From NCBI GenBank assembly GCA_017520935.1, contig JAFXEF010000052.1:1-64000 (forward strand): a stretch of 64,000 nt of DNA, given 5' to 3'. The notes below the pieces were generated by a model. It was not told the DNA's origin and ran no database searches. It saw only the letters and a program-made list of their open reading frames with translations. Below, in pieces: positions 8,439-16,891 of this stretch (its first letter is position 1; each line of letters opens with the position of its first letter). The position numbers and the translations under genes are program-made. Origin of the DNA: Bacteroidaceae bacterium. Lineage in GTDB: Bacteria; Bacteroidota; Bacteroidia; Bacteroidales; Bacteroidaceae.

Positions 8439-8912
8439 TTAGTGTTTTGAGTTGGTAAGGAGGCTCTCCAGCTCAATCTCCACCCCCTCGGCCGAGGGCA
8501 GGCAGAAGAGCGACGATACGAAGGCGGCCAGCGCATAGTACATGCCCCAGTTTTCCAGCGTGCCGTAGTAGAAGAACACGCCTAACATCACCAGGAAGGT
8601 CAGGAAGGCGACACGTGAGATGTTGCAGACCTGATAGAGCTGCACGCGATGCTCGCCCTCGGCCTTGAGCACCCGATGGTGCAGTAGCCAGTCGTAGCCC
8701 TTGAGGGCGGCAAAGATGCCTATGCCCACTATGGCGAGCATGCCCACCTCTACTACGTACATCGTGCCGGCATCCATGCCCACGAGCATCCCCTCGACGG
8801 GGATTACGTTCCATTCGCACAAGGCCACAAAGGCCACCGCCACCAGCATCTGCACGGCATACACCCAGCGTATGTTGCGGCTTATCTTCTTATAGGTTGT
8901 CTTGTTGTCCAT
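8439..8912 (-). CDS. Four-helix membrane protein of unknown function
   Basis: I do not recognise a named family. From MDNKTTYKKISRNIRW (ATG at 8912) the 157-residue protein has four hydrophobic segments: VYAVQMLVAVAFVAL near 17, TMYVVEVGMLAIVGIGIFAAL near 45, VAFLTFLVMLGVFFYYG near 93 and MYYALAAFVSSLFCLP near 118. Basic residues follow the second segment. The frame stays open to 9338, but that part overlaps recR and has shadow-frame composition, so it is excluded. It starts 26 bp after recR and ends 14 bp before the glycosyltransferase, so it is cotranscribed. Confidence 0.75.
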   Translation of the reverse strand: MDNKTTYKKISRNIRWVYAVQMLVAVAFVALCEWNVIPVEGMLVGMDAGTMYVVEVGMLAIVGIGIFAALKGYDWLLHHRVLKAEGEHRVQLYQVCNISRVAFLTFLVMLGVFFYYGTLENWGMYYALAAFVSSLFCLPSAEGVEIELESLLTNSKH

Positions 8913-8938
8913 AATAATATATATATTAATGTATGTCC

Positions 8939-9556
8939 TCAGAAAGCTTTTCCGGTAAACGGCATGCGGTTCACCAATGAGCGCCCCAACGTGGCCTCGT
9001 CGGCATACTCTAACTCGTCGCCTACGGAGATGCCGCGCGAGAGCACCGACATCTTCACTCCCGGGCTCTCCAGCCGGCGGTAGATGTAGAAGTTGGTGGT
9101 GTCGCCCTCCATCGTAGGGCTGAGCGCAAATATCACCTCGCTCACCTCGCCCGAGCGCACACGCTCTACTAAGCTGTCGATTTCCAGGTCCGAGGGACCT
9201 ATGCCATCCATCGGCGAGATGACGCCACCTAACACGTGATACAGGCCACGGTAGAGCGAGGTGTTCTCCACGGCTATCACATCGCGCACCGTCTCTACCA
9301 CACACACCATGCTGCTGTCGCGCGAGGGCTGTGCGCAAATCTCACACACGTCGTCGTCCGAGATGTTGTGACACACCTTGCAGTATTTCACTTCGCGCCG
9401 TAGCGTGGCCACCGCATCGGCAAAGGCCTCGGCCTCGGCGGCCGGTTGGCGCAGCAGGTGCAACACCAGGCGGAGCGCTGTCTTGCGCCCTATGCCCGGC
9501 AATTTGGCAAACTCGCCCACTGCCCGCTCAAGCAATGTAGATGAATACTGTTGCAT
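8939..9556 (-). CDS. recR: Recombination mediator RecR
   Basis: Acts with RecO/RecF to load RecA at gaps. The 205-residue protein has the N-terminal helix-hairpin-helix ([21 protein letters not shown], about 14-34), a C4 zinc finger (CKVC...CEIC, about 59-77), and the Toprim domain starting [15 protein letters not shown] (about 83) with [20 protein letters not shown] near the end. Length is standard. It heads the operon recR > membrane protein > GT2 > GNAT on the minus strand. Confidence 0.96.
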   Translation of the reverse strand: MQQYSSTLLERAVGEFAKLPGIGRKTALRLVLHLLRQPAAEAEAFADAVATLRREVKYCKVCHNISDDDVCEICAQPSRDSSMVCVVETVRDVIAVENTSLYRGLYHVLGGVISPMDGIGPSDLEIDSLVERVRSGEVSEVIFALSPTMEGDTTNFYIYRRLESPGVKMSVLSRGISVGDELEYADEATLGRSLVNRMPFTGKAF

Positions 9557-9572
9557 ATCGGTAAAAAGCGTG

Positions 9573-9580
9573 CAAAGGTA
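9573..9580 (-). promoter_or_regulatory. -7 box of the recR operon
   Basis: Minus-strand TACCTTTG, 16 bp upstream of the recR ATG at 9556. The expected -33 region would overlap the end of the GH110 gene and shows no clear TTTG. Confidence 0.6.
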
Positions 9581-9600
9581 GCAAAATAATTCCTATCTCC

Positions 9601-11487
9601 CTACTTCTGATTGGGGAAAAGCATCAGCTTCACCTGCTTCAGCTCGTTGCCGCGATCCCATAGGGCGTTCTGGATATTCACATTGGTCACCCGCTCCAGC
9701 AGGACGCTGCTCTTGTTCCAGTGCAGGGGAGGGTAGTCCGAATTGTGCTTGATGCTATTGCCCCGCCACAGTAGCCCGTCTACCGACTTGGCATAGAGCA
9801 GAGGGTGGTCAAACGTGTGGAACTCATTGTCCACGATGCGTATGGCGTTCTTCTTCCCGCCGTGGAAGTAGGCCTTCTGTCCCTCAAGGTCGGGTATCTC
9901 GGGGTAGATGGAGATGACGGCATTGGTAAACTGGAACATGTTGGTGAGCGCATTCACGAATCGGTTGCGGCGGATGACGACATCGCGGCAGGCGCCTGTC
10001 TCGTACCACCCGTTACAGTCGCCACAGAGCAGGATGGCCGTGCCCGACGTGTGGTCGAAGAGGTTGTCCTCCACCACCGTACGGCGTGGGGTGCTGAAGA
10101 GCGTGCCGCGGGCGCGGTTGTTGCGGATGGTGTTGTGGGCGAAGTACACCTCGGGAGTCCATGTCAGGTTCTCGATGCCGAAGCCCTCGGCGGCGACAAC
10201 CGCCTCGGGTAGCGGGTCGCTGAAGCGGATGATAAACTCGCGGGCACCGTGAGAAACACCGTGCTGCCAGTGCTCCCTATTCGAGTTCCCTGAGTTCTCC
10301 GATACCTCCGATATCTCTGCCACCTCAGTGACAAACGGCTCCGCTCCGCCCACCAGCTCCATCGTGCGCGACCGCACGAACTGCACCTTGTCGCCCGTGT
10401 AGCCCCAGTCGAAGCCCCAGGCCTGTCCGTGCATGTAGCGGGCGCGCAGGGTATGGTCGTCGATGCGCTCCGTCACCTTCAAGTAGGTGCCGTGCACATT
10501 GATGGCATCGTCCATCATCCCCTCATAGAGGCCGTTCACCGAACGTATCTTTCCCTTGCAGCCCGAGAAGTGGGTGGCGTCGGCCTGTGTGGTGAAGTAG
10601 CGCGGGTCGTCATCGCCACGCAGACACACCGAGAAGCCGTCCAGCGTGATGTCTTCGCTCATCTGTGCCAGCAGCCCCATGCCCTCGGCATAGTGCACCT
10701 TGATGTTTTCGAGGCGTGTGTCCTTGGCATGGCTCACGAAGATGCCCGGCGAAGGGCGCTCGTAGGTGCGCATGGCCACGATGGTGCCCGGCCTGAGGCG
10801 TCTGTCTCTCCATACGGGGCTGTGGAAGGTATCCTCATCTATCTGCTCCACCTGATGCACGGGTGTGCCGATGTCCGACGTGTTGTATACGATGTGGCGC
10901 GTGTCGGGCTCGAAGGCGATGCCCCATCCCGGGCGCATGGCCCAACCCTCGCCGCAGTGCTCGAAGGCTCCCTCGGCAGTCACCCGGGCGTTGACCCACG
11001 GCGCCACCCGGAAGGTGATTCCCTGCTCGGGGTCATTGGCCACCACCTCGGCCTGGGCTATATGCGGTGTGGCAAAGTCGATGCTCAGATTGCGTAGCGT
11101 ACACTTCGTGGTGCCCACCACACTGACGGGCAGCATGCGCCCGTGGAAGATGAGGTCGGCACCGCAGCCGTCGAGCGTCAGCCCGCTGAACCCCTCTATG
11201 GCGATGCCCACCGCACGGTCGGCATGCTGGTCGTGGTTCGATATGTAGTACTCCTTGTGTACGGCCCCCTCGGGGTAGAAGTGATACGTGCCCGGAGCCA
11301 GGCGTATGGTCACGGCACGCCCGGCCGCCTCGGCCTTCACCTTGCCCAGCAGCTGCTCCATGAGCGGACCCATATCTTTCTCCGTGCTCGGCACTATCCC
11401 ATACGATGCGGCATCATATACTCGTGCTGCCCCGGCCATGGAGGCAAGCATCACACACACTAAGATGGCGGATAAGCGTTTCTTCAT
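9601..11487 (-). CDS. glaB: GH110 alpha-1,3-galactosidase (exported)
   Basis: Releases alpha-1,3-linked galactose, as found in blood group B or linear alpha-Gal structures, outside the inner membrane. A signal peptide MKKRLSAILVCVMLASMAGA precedes a right-handed parallel beta-helix, recognisable from repeated short strands such as SGLTLDGCGADLIFHG, CTLRNLSIDF and DITLDGFSVCL. The family signature GLYEGMMDDAINVHGTYLKV is near residue 355; the Asp pair is the likely catalytic site. ATG at 11487 is chosen because it starts the signal peptide; an in-frame extension to 11571 adds an implausible charged leader. A short Ser/Glu/Asn-rich insertion (EVSENSGNSNREHWQ, near 410) is unusual. Length 628. 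GlaB rather than GlaA subtype is a judgement from overall resemblance. Confidence 0.87.
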   Translation of the reverse strand: MKKRLSAILVCVMLASMAGAARVYDAASYGIVPSTEKDMGPLMEQLLGKVKAEAAGRAVTIRLAPGTYHFYPEGAVHKEYYISNHDQHADRAVGIAIEGFSGLTLDGCGADLIFHGRMLPVSVVGTTKCTLRNLSIDFATPHIAQAEVVANDPEQGITFRVAPWVNARVTAEGAFEHCGEGWAMRPGWGIAFEPDTRHIVYNTSDIGTPVHQVEQIDEDTFHSPVWRDRRLRPGTIVAMRTYERPSPGIFVSHAKDTRLENIKVHYAEGMGLLAQMSEDITLDGFSVCLRGDDDPRYFTTQADATHFSGCKGKIRSVNGLYEGMMDDAINVHGTYLKVTERIDDHTLRARYMHGQAWGFDWGYTGDKVQFVRSRTMELVGGAEPFVTEVAEISEVSENSGNSNREHWQHGVSHGAREFIIRFSDPLPEAVVAAEGFGIENLTWTPEVYFAHNTIRNNRARGTLFSTPRRTVVEDNLFDHTSGTAILLCGDCNGWYETGACRDVVIRRNRFVNALTNMFQFTNAVISIYPEIPDLEGQKAYFHGGKKNAIRIVDNEFHTFDHPLLYAKSVDGLLWRGNSIKHNSDYPPLHWNKSSVLLERVTNVNIQNALWDRGNELKQVKLMLFPNQK

Positions 11488-11568
11488 TTTTTTCTTGTTA
11501 GGTGTTAATCTTATGTCATGTCGGCACCTTTTACATTCTATGCCCTCGTGCCCTCGGGTTACCTTGCG

Positions 11569-11576
11569 CAAAGGTA
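11569..11576 (-). promoter_or_regulatory. -7 box of the GH110 gene
   Basis: Minus-strand TACCTTTG, 81 bp upstream of the ATG at 11487. No convincing -33 TTTG is seen at the normal distance. Confidence 0.5.
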
Positions 11577-11684
11577 ATCTTTTCTTTTTGATAATGCTCT
11601 ATCCGAAGGGTGAAAAAACTGCGGTTGCCTAAAACGGAGGGGCTCTTATGGGGAAGATTCATCATAGCTTGCGCTTCGGCTTGT

Positions 11685-11718
11685 CGTAAGTTAAGACCGG
11701 CGTCTGCCTTAACTTACG
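11685..11718. repeat. Inverted repeat (hairpin) in the GH110 upstream gap
   Basis: cgtaagttaag (11685-11695) and cttaacttacg (11708-11718) are exact reverse complements around a 12-bp centre. The dyad extends imperfectly outward through CGGCT on each side. There is no adjacent T run, so it is not an obvious terminator. The gap 11488-12504 has no credible gene; open frames in it lack family features. Confidence 0.7.
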
Positions 11719-11796
11719 CTTCGAGCCGACGTTCATATTCCTTATGTATGTGCGAGCGTATATATGCCTCTTTTCTTTGGCTTTTCGGCAATCCCT

Positions 11797-11868
11797 CCTA
11801 CAGGTGGTAAATTTAGGCATCTATAGGTCTTTATTTTTATCACCTGTAGGTCTTTCGAAACAAGACCT
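11797..11868. repeat. Two overlapping inverted repeats built on a CCTGTAGG core
   Basis: cctacaggtg (11797-11806) pairs with cacctgtagg (11841-11850). The second copy also forms part of another dyad, aggtctt (11848-11854) with aagacct (11862-11868). The CTGTAG core therefore occurs in alternative pairing partners. Function unknown. Confidence 0.55.
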
Positions 11869-11957
11869 GTAGAGGGCTGTGTCATCCGTGCCGCGCCTGT
11901 GACATCAGATACCCATATTGCCGGACAGGCAGCCTTTGAGACAAGAACCATCCCTCA

Positions 11958-12001
11958 CGAAGAAAATTTTGTTTCATCGCGAAGAAAATTTTGTTTTATC
12001 G
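11958..12001. repeat. 22-bp tandem repeat
   Basis: cgaagaaaattttgtttcatcg (11958-11979) is followed at once by a copy with one change (11980-12001), then by the start of a third degenerate unit (cgtagaaac). The unit contains the palindrome aaaatttt. Confidence 0.85.
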
Positions 12002-12132
12002 CGTAGAAACAAAAATCGCCTCCTCGGCGAGGGAAAAACCAGTGCCGTGAACTGTCCGTGCACAGACGGTGTCGGTCGGACGAGCGTTGGTGGATATGTG
12101 CGAAAGCTATATCTTCGCATATTTCCCCTCTC

Positions 12133-12185
12133 ACGCTGATTCTTTGTCTCACGCAGACTCCGCCGACTTCCGCAGACTTTGGCGA
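12133..12185. repeat. Dispersed CACGCAGACTCCGC-type intergenic element, copy 1
   Basis: Contains ctcacgctgattctttgtctcacgcagactccgccgacttccgcagac in three short steps. The same word pattern (ctcacgcagac, tccgc-gac, ttacgcagaa) recurs at 16535-16735 and 17540-17605, always between genes. Confidence 0.6.
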
Positions 12186-12214
12186 GTCGCTTCGCCTCGG
12201 TAGACATTTGGCTG

Positions 12215-12373
12215 ATCTCCGGGGAAGAGATAACGGATTGAGGATAAGCGTGAGTGCAATGAGGTACTTAATTGATTATTTGGCTTATATTTCAATGTTT
12301 ATCTCAAAAAAGCAACATTTATTCAACTAATTTTCATACCTTTGTACGCTTAATTAATCTCTTCCCCGGAGAT
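12215..12373. repeat. 17-bp inverted repeat enclosing a promoter (candidate invertible segment)
   Basis: atctccggggaagagat at 12215-12231 and its exact reverse complement at 12357-12373 bound a 125-bp AT-rich interval. The interval contains TACCTTTG at 12337-12344, pointing at the secreted-protein gene at 12505. Each repeat has ATCTC/GAGAT arms around a 7-bp asymmetric centre (CGGGGAA); at the right-hand site the arms extend to 9 bp. This is the layout of a site-specific recombinase crossover site. No recombinase gene lies in the window. Inversion is inferred, not shown. Confidence 0.7.
12337..12344 (+). promoter_or_regulatory. -7 box of the 1163-aa secreted protein gene, inside the inverted repeat
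   Basis: TACCTTTG, with predicted transcription start near 12350 and a leader of about 150 nt before the ATG at 12505. The right-hand 17-bp repeat would lie in the leader RNA. The -33 region is AT-rich without an exact TTTG. Confidence 0.6.
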
Positions 12374-12504
12374 TAATAGGATGGTAAGTGCTAACAACCA
12401 TAAATACAGGTGTATATAACAGAGAGAACGATAAAAACAGGATACCAAGAAAACTTATAAAACAGAGAGGAAAACAATTATTTAATAACTAAAACAAACT
12501 AATC

Positions 12505-15500
12505 ATGAGAAAAAAATTTACTATGCTTTTGGCTGCACTCCTTGCTTGTGCGGGAGTGATGAAGGCGGACGTTACTGATCTGCCTGTGCTGACGACAAGT
12601 ACCGATGACATCAAGTGGTACGCAATTAAAAACACCCGTTCGGGCAAATATGCCAGCTATGCAGGTGATGGTGTGCAGATGACACAAGAGGAGGCGATTT
12701 CTGTGAACTCTTTGTTCTATTTTACAGCTGTTGATGGTGAAGTGGCTGATGGCTTTACTGCCGTGAAGATTCATGCGTTTATGACAGAGAATCTTCTCTC
12801 TAACTATAATTCATGGACGGCAGAAGGCGTTACATGGTACCTTCACGAAGATACTTATTCGAAGGTGGAGGATGTTGTGACTCCTGCAGGTTTGCATTTT
12901 GTTAAAGAAGCAAACCTTGAAGGTTGGAATGCATTGAACGATGCTAATCAGACAAAGATTACAGATTATTATTCACAAGATGCAGGCTCTATTTTCGTTG
13001 TAGAAAGTGTAGATGCATCTCAATTGCCGAATTTGGTAGATGCTTATTTGCCTACTGTTAAAGAAGCCGCAAAAACAGAACTTGAAACTCTTGCTCAGGG
13101 AACAGACATCTACCCAGCAGCAACAACGGCTATTGAAGAGGTTGAAGATGTTACACTTGTCAATACTACTCCTTCTGAAGTGATTGCCGCTGCTGAGGCA
13201 GTTGATGCTATTGTCGCTACATACAAGATCAATGCTTACAAGGCTCTTGAGGGTAAGTACTTTACACTCTACACCCCTGGCCGCAGTGGTTATGCAAAAA
13301 TGACCGTAAGTGGCACTGGTAATGCTGGAACCGCAAGCACTCCTGATTTTATTTGGCAGTTTGTAGAGAATAACGGTTCTGTTAACATCTACAATCCTTA
13401 TATTGGTAAATACCTTGTAATGAATGGTACTAACGCAATGAATGTTACGGCAAACCAGGCAGAGGCTGGCGCTTTTGACATAACAGTTGCAAGTACCCCT
13501 TCTGATGAAAACGCGAAAATAGGTTTCAAGAGCAATGGATGGTATATACATTTGAATGGTAGTCTTTTGGGCTGGTACTCTGGTGGTGCTTCGGAGTGGA
13601 CCGTAGCTGAAGTTACTGACTTCACTACTATGGTAGAAGCCTATAAACTTTCGTCTATCGCTACTTTGGATTCTTGGTCTACTCTTAGTGTCGTATTTGA
13701 TGCTGGACTAATTAATACAGCTAAAGAAAACATCAATGCTATCGAGACAACAGATTGGGCTACGTTCGCAGAGATTGATGCCGAGTTGAAGAATGTTACT
13801 GATGCTGTTGCTGCTAAGATGTTCACATTCCAAAATAGCAATACTACCGAACCGAATCGTAGCAACGTGTATTTGGCAGCGGATATGAGCGACAACAAGG
13901 GACGTGGTAATAAGGTGTATGACTACAATGCTGTATGGAGTTTGAAAAGTGCAGGTGGTGCCTCCTTCTATCTTTATAACGAACTGAATGAAGTTTATTT
14001 GGGTACCCCTAGCAGTGCAGGTACTTTGACATCAGCCCCTGCAGCTGCTTACACATTCGAGGTCGTAGACAAAAATACTAATCTCGTCGAATTGAAGAGC
14101 GGTAGTCAGACATTGCACGTACACAATTGGGAGGACTGCACCCTGACAAATTATGATGGTGATGAATCGGCTTCTCGTTGGTATGTTAAAATCGCGGACA
14201 TAACGACTGATATCACAACTTTGCTTGAGACTATTGGCGAGAATGATTATGCTGAAGAACCTGCTCTTGGTCAATACCCCAAAGCCGCATACGATGCACT
14301 TGTGGAGGCTAAAACTACAGCAAAAACGATTCAAGAGGTTGAGGCTGCTATCGCAGCGTTCAAGCTTTCACTCAATTCTCCTGTATACTTCATTACCAGT
14401 GCTCATGATGGCTATGCGGCAGGTTCGGCTATCTATTATGATGGCGCATGGAAGTGGAAAGCTGCCAATAAGTTTGACAAGCAGATGTGGATGACTATCC
14501 CTGGCTATACTCAAGAGAATGTTCCTGTAGTGGATACATACGATGCTGATGGAACCTCATACGAAATCTGTGACTTCCTTACTGGTACTGTGATGCGTGG
14601 CAAGAGCGTGCAGATTGTAAAGATTTCTGGTTGGGAAGGTGCTTATAACTTGCAGTATGGTACAACACTGTATGATGCTGCTCAGCATGCTGCAGGTAGT
14701 GGCTCGTTGGTTAATTGGAACCCCGCAACGTCTTCGGATTGCCAAGCCTCTGCATGGCAGGTAGAGTACATCGGTAACAGCTATGACCTCGCACAGTTGC
14801 CGTTTACCGACGAATTCTTGACAGCAGCTGCTGAACTCAGAGCCGTTACTGTTCCTGCCTTCGACTTTAAAGATGGTGTGAACAATTATGACGAAACTAC
14901 CAAGCCTGCTCTTGATGCAGCTGTGAAAAATCGTGCTATAGTATTGAGCGACCTCGAGTCTACAACTGAAGATTTGGTCTCAGCTAAGCAGCAACTCGTA
15001 GATGCTATTGCTGGCGTACAAATCAATATGCCTGAGAATGGCAAGTTCTATCGTGTACGTTGCGCTGGTAATGGTATGAAGTATCTTCAGTCTACATTGG
15101 ATGAATCTAATGCGAACGATGTTCGTCTTCAGGTTCTTTCTTCAGCAACATCTGTCAACGCTACCTTCTGCTATATTGATGGTGCTTTGCTTTCTTACAC
15201 TACTGGTCTCTACATCAACGCTTATCGTTTCAATGGAGTAGGCACCAAGAGTGAGGTAGCATTCTCTAAGGCCAGCAATGGTAAGGTGGGTACTTATAAC
15301 ATTTTAGTAGATGGCCGTTACATCTTTGGCGCTTCTGATAATAATAAGATTGATTCAGGTACTACGCCCGATGCTCGCGATGGATATACATGGTGGCTCG
15401 AAGAGGTAACCACCCTCCCCGTAACTGTTAGCGCTGCTGGCTATGCTACCCTGTATGCTCCCGTAGCTTTGAATATTCTTGAGGAGAGTGTAACTGTATA

Positions 15501-15996
15501 CACTGCAGCTGTAAAGGGTGAGTACCTGACTTTGAAGCCAATAGAAGAAGGTGGTGCTATCCCAGCTAAGACTGGTGTTCTCATCGAGGCTGCTGAGGGC
15601 ACATACAACTTCGAGATAACAGGAGACGATGTTGTGCCTATTGATGATAACGCTTTCACTGGTGCACTTGCCAAGTCTACTAAGAATGCCGAGAAGAAGG
15701 TATACACCTTGCAGAAACCGACCAATAATGAAGTGGGTTTCTACCTTTTCAAGGGTCAGAACAGCGAAGGTGCTACCACCTACATCAACGGTTTCCGTGC
15801 ATGGGTAGAACTCGATCCTGAGACTTCTGTTCAGGCTCTCCGCATCACACGTGGCGGTGCTGAAGATACCACAGGCATTGAGCAGCTCGTGGACAACAAT
15901 GCCGAGCTGGTAATCTACGACCTCCTTGGCCGTCGCGTAGAGAAGATGGAGAAGGGTATCTACATTGTGAACGGACGTAAAGTTGTGATTAAGTGA
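12505..15996 (+). CDS. Large secreted multidomain protein with Bacteroidales C-terminal tail
   Basis: No enzymatic family is recognised. A signal peptide (MRKKFTMLLAALLACAGVMKA) is followed by repeated beta-rich modules with aromatic/Gly patterns resembling beta-trefoil or carbohydrate-binding units: KWYAIKNTRSGKYASY near 33, GKYFTLYTPGRSGYAKM near 250, SNVYLAADMSDNKGRG near 455, PVYFITSAHDGYAAGS near 628 and GKFYRVRCAGNGMKYLQ near 845. Alpha-helical spacers rich in Ala/Glu/Thr separate them. Residues ~970-1110 are a conserved beta domain (SAAGYATLYAPVAL...). The last ~35 residues (ELVIYDLLGRRVEK...GIYIVNGRKVVIK) match the short C-terminal sorting-like tail of Bacteroidales surface proteins. 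The gene is more AT-rich, with T-ending codons, than its neighbours, and lies behind an inverted-repeat-bounded promoter. Adhesin or glycan-binding roles are guesses. Confidence 0.85.
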   Translation: MRKKFTMLLAALLACAGVMKADVTDLPVLTTSTDDIKWYAIKNTRSGKYASYAGDGVQMTQEEAISVNSLFYFTAVDGEVADGFTAVKIHAFMTENLLSNYNSWTAEGVTWYLHEDTYSKVEDVVTPAGLHFVKEANLEGWNALNDANQTKITDYYSQDAGSIFVVESVDASQLPNLVDAYLPTVKEAAKTELETLAQGTDIYPAATTAIEEVEDVTLVNTTPSEVIAAAEAVDAIVATYKINAYKALEGKYFTLYTPGRSGYAKMTVSGTGNAGTASTPDFIWQFVENNGSVNIYNPYIGKYLVMNGTNAMNVTANQAEAGAFDITVASTPSDENAKIGFKSNGWYIHLNGSLLGWYSGGASEWTVAEVTDFTTMVEAYKLSSIATLDSWSTLSVVFDAGLINTAKENINAIETTDWATFAEIDAELKNVTDAVAAKMFTFQNSNTTEPNRSNVYLAADMSDNKGRGNKVYDYNAVWSLKSAGGASFYLYNELNEVYLGTPSSAGTLTSAPAAAYTFEVVDKNTNLVELKSGSQTLHVHNWEDCTLTNYDGDESASRWYVKIADITTDITTLLETIGENDYAEEPALGQYPKAAYDALVEAKTTAKTIQEVEAAIAAFKLSLNSPVYFITSAHDGYAAGSAIYYDGAWKWKAANKFDKQMWMTIPGYTQENVPVVDTYDADGTSYEICDFLTGTVMRGKSVQIVKISGWEGAYNLQYGTTLYDAAQHAAGSGSLVNWNPATSSDCQASAWQVEYIGNSYDLAQLPFTDEFLTAAAELRAVTVPAFDFKDGVNNYDETTKPALDAAVKNRAIVLSDLESTTEDLVSAKQQLVDAIAGVQINMPENGKFYRVRCAGNGMKYLQSTLDESNANDVRLQVLSSATSVNATFCYIDGALLSYTTGLYINAYRFNGVGTKSEVAFSKASNGKVGTYNILVDGRYIFGASDNNKIDSGTTPDARDGYTWWLEEVTTLPVTVSAAGYATLYAPVALNILEESVTVYTAAVKGEYLTLKPIEEGGAIPAKTGVLIEAAEGTYNFEITGDDVVPIDDNAFTGALAKSTKNAEKKVYTLQKPTNNEVGFYLFKGQNSEGATTYINGFRAWVELDPETSVQALRITRGGAEDTTGIEQLVDNNAELVIYDLLGRRVEKMEKGIYIVNGRKVVIK

Positions 15997-16175
15997 GTGC
16001 AGAACCATGCTTGCATGGGTTATGCCAAGCGTGAACAACTAAAACGAAGTTAAAGTAATCCGCTAAAGAATTAAAAATTAAGAGTTAATAAATGAAATAG
16101 GGTTAATGGGCTACTTCAGCCTGCTTTAGTAGCTCTTAACTCCCTTAATAACCTTTGATAAATTACGATAAGACA

Positions 16176-16346
16176 ATGGACAAGAAAGTATATGTTAAGC
16201 CCGAAATTGAAGTGCAGGGATTTGTTTCAGATGTATTGATGCAATCTGCCAGTTGGGCATTAAATGAAGAGGGTGGTGAAGAGCAGTCTCTCACCAATGG
16301 TCGTCGCCGCGGCACATGGGGTGACCTGTGGGACGAAGGTGAGTAA
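16176..16346 (+). CDS. 56-residue peptide of the 'KxYxKPxIEV...LM..S' type
   Basis: MDKKVYVKPEIEVQGF begins a short ORF that ends GTWGDLWDEGE. Its N-terminus (basic K-K-x-Y-x-K-P-E-I-E-V), then a hydrophobic LMQSASW, then a Gly/Glu/Arg-rich tail, follows a pattern shared by many tiny Bacteroidales proteins of unknown role. The ATG at 16176 is preferred over an in-frame ATG at 16155 because the conserved block starts there. It lies 180 bp after the secreted protein gene on the same strand and is followed by a strong hairpin. A role as processed peptide, anchor partner or toxin-like peptide is possible, but nothing in the window decides between them. Confidence 0.65.
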   Translation: MDKKVYVKPEIEVQGFVSDVLMQSASWALNEEGGEEQSLTNGRRRGTWGDLWDEGE

Positions 16347-16375
16347 CGACACCGAAGCAGAGACTTCGCAAGCAT

Positions 16376-16399
16376 ACTCCCGGCCATGTGGCCGGGAGT
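16376..16399 (+). terminator. Perfect 10-bp hairpin after the small peptide gene
   Basis: actcccggcc and ggccgggagt enclose a 4-base loop, 30 bp past the stop codon. There is no T run, so it may be a rho-assisted terminator or an RNA-stabilising 3' hairpin. Confidence 0.6.
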
Positions 16400-16534
16400 C
16401 TACCAAACCTCACCGTGAGAGCGGGAGGCTTATATGATTTGATTGTTGGGGAGCGAGGGGGCATGAGCACCTTCGCTCCCCTTACTTTTAGTGCCTCTTC
16501 GTACGCATCTGCCGTGCTTGCTCTTCTCTCACGC

Positions 16535-16735
16535 GGACGTTTTTCTCCTCACGCAGACGGATGTTCTTTTTCTCACGAAGACGACGCCGACCTACGCAGA
16601 AGCACGCATCGTAAACTCGCGTGTGCCTCCGGGATGTAAGCAGGCTGCATAGGCCTCCAGCCGTAGCTCACGCGAGCCCCGCAATGCGTGAAGGTCTGCG
16701 TAAGTCTGCGCTGCGTGAGACTATTGTCAGCGTGA
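16535..16735. repeat. Dispersed CACGCAGACTCCGC-type element, copy 2 (both orientations)
   Basis: Three forward words (ctcacgcggacg, ctcacgcagacgg, ctcacgaagacgacgccgac) are followed at 16690-16722 by the reverse-complement form (gtctgcgtaagtctgcgctgcgtgag). The whole block can fold on itself. The 545-bp gap 16347-16891 otherwise holds only the hairpin at its left and the engB promoter at its right. Confidence 0.6.
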
Positions 16736-16836
16736 GGTTAGTGATGTGTGAAAATAAACATCTGTGTGAAACTTCCCGTTCCCCCTGAATCTGATATTCG
16801 AGTAACTGAACGGCTCTGGAGAAATGCGGGATAGTG

Positions 16837-16867
16837 TTGTAATTCTCAGAAATGATTCGTACCTTTG
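16837..16867 (+). promoter_or_regulatory. Promoter of engB
   Basis: TACCTTTG (16860-16867) with TTG at 16837-16839, 20 bp upstream. Predicted start about 20 nt before the ATG at 16892. Confidence 0.7.
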
Positions 16868-16891
16868 TTTCTCAAAGCAGTATATCTACTT

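Noticed and set aside
8913-9338. N-terminal extension of the four-helix membrane protein
   Set aside because: It overlaps recR antiparallel frames, is rich in Arg/Gly/His, and the natural start MDNKTTYKK follows recR by 26 bp.
10429-11097. 222-residue ORF on the plus strand opposite the GH110 gene
   Set aside because: Antisense shadow of a GC-rich gene; no signal peptide, motifs or promoter of its own.
11610-12330. Several 65-90 residue ORFs in the 1-kb gap
   Set aside because: They cross repeats and palindromes on both strands, lack start context and resemble no protein family.
16388-16639. 83-residue ORF in the gap before engB
   Set aside because: It runs through the hairpin and the dispersed repeat, has no family features, and its composition follows the repeat words.
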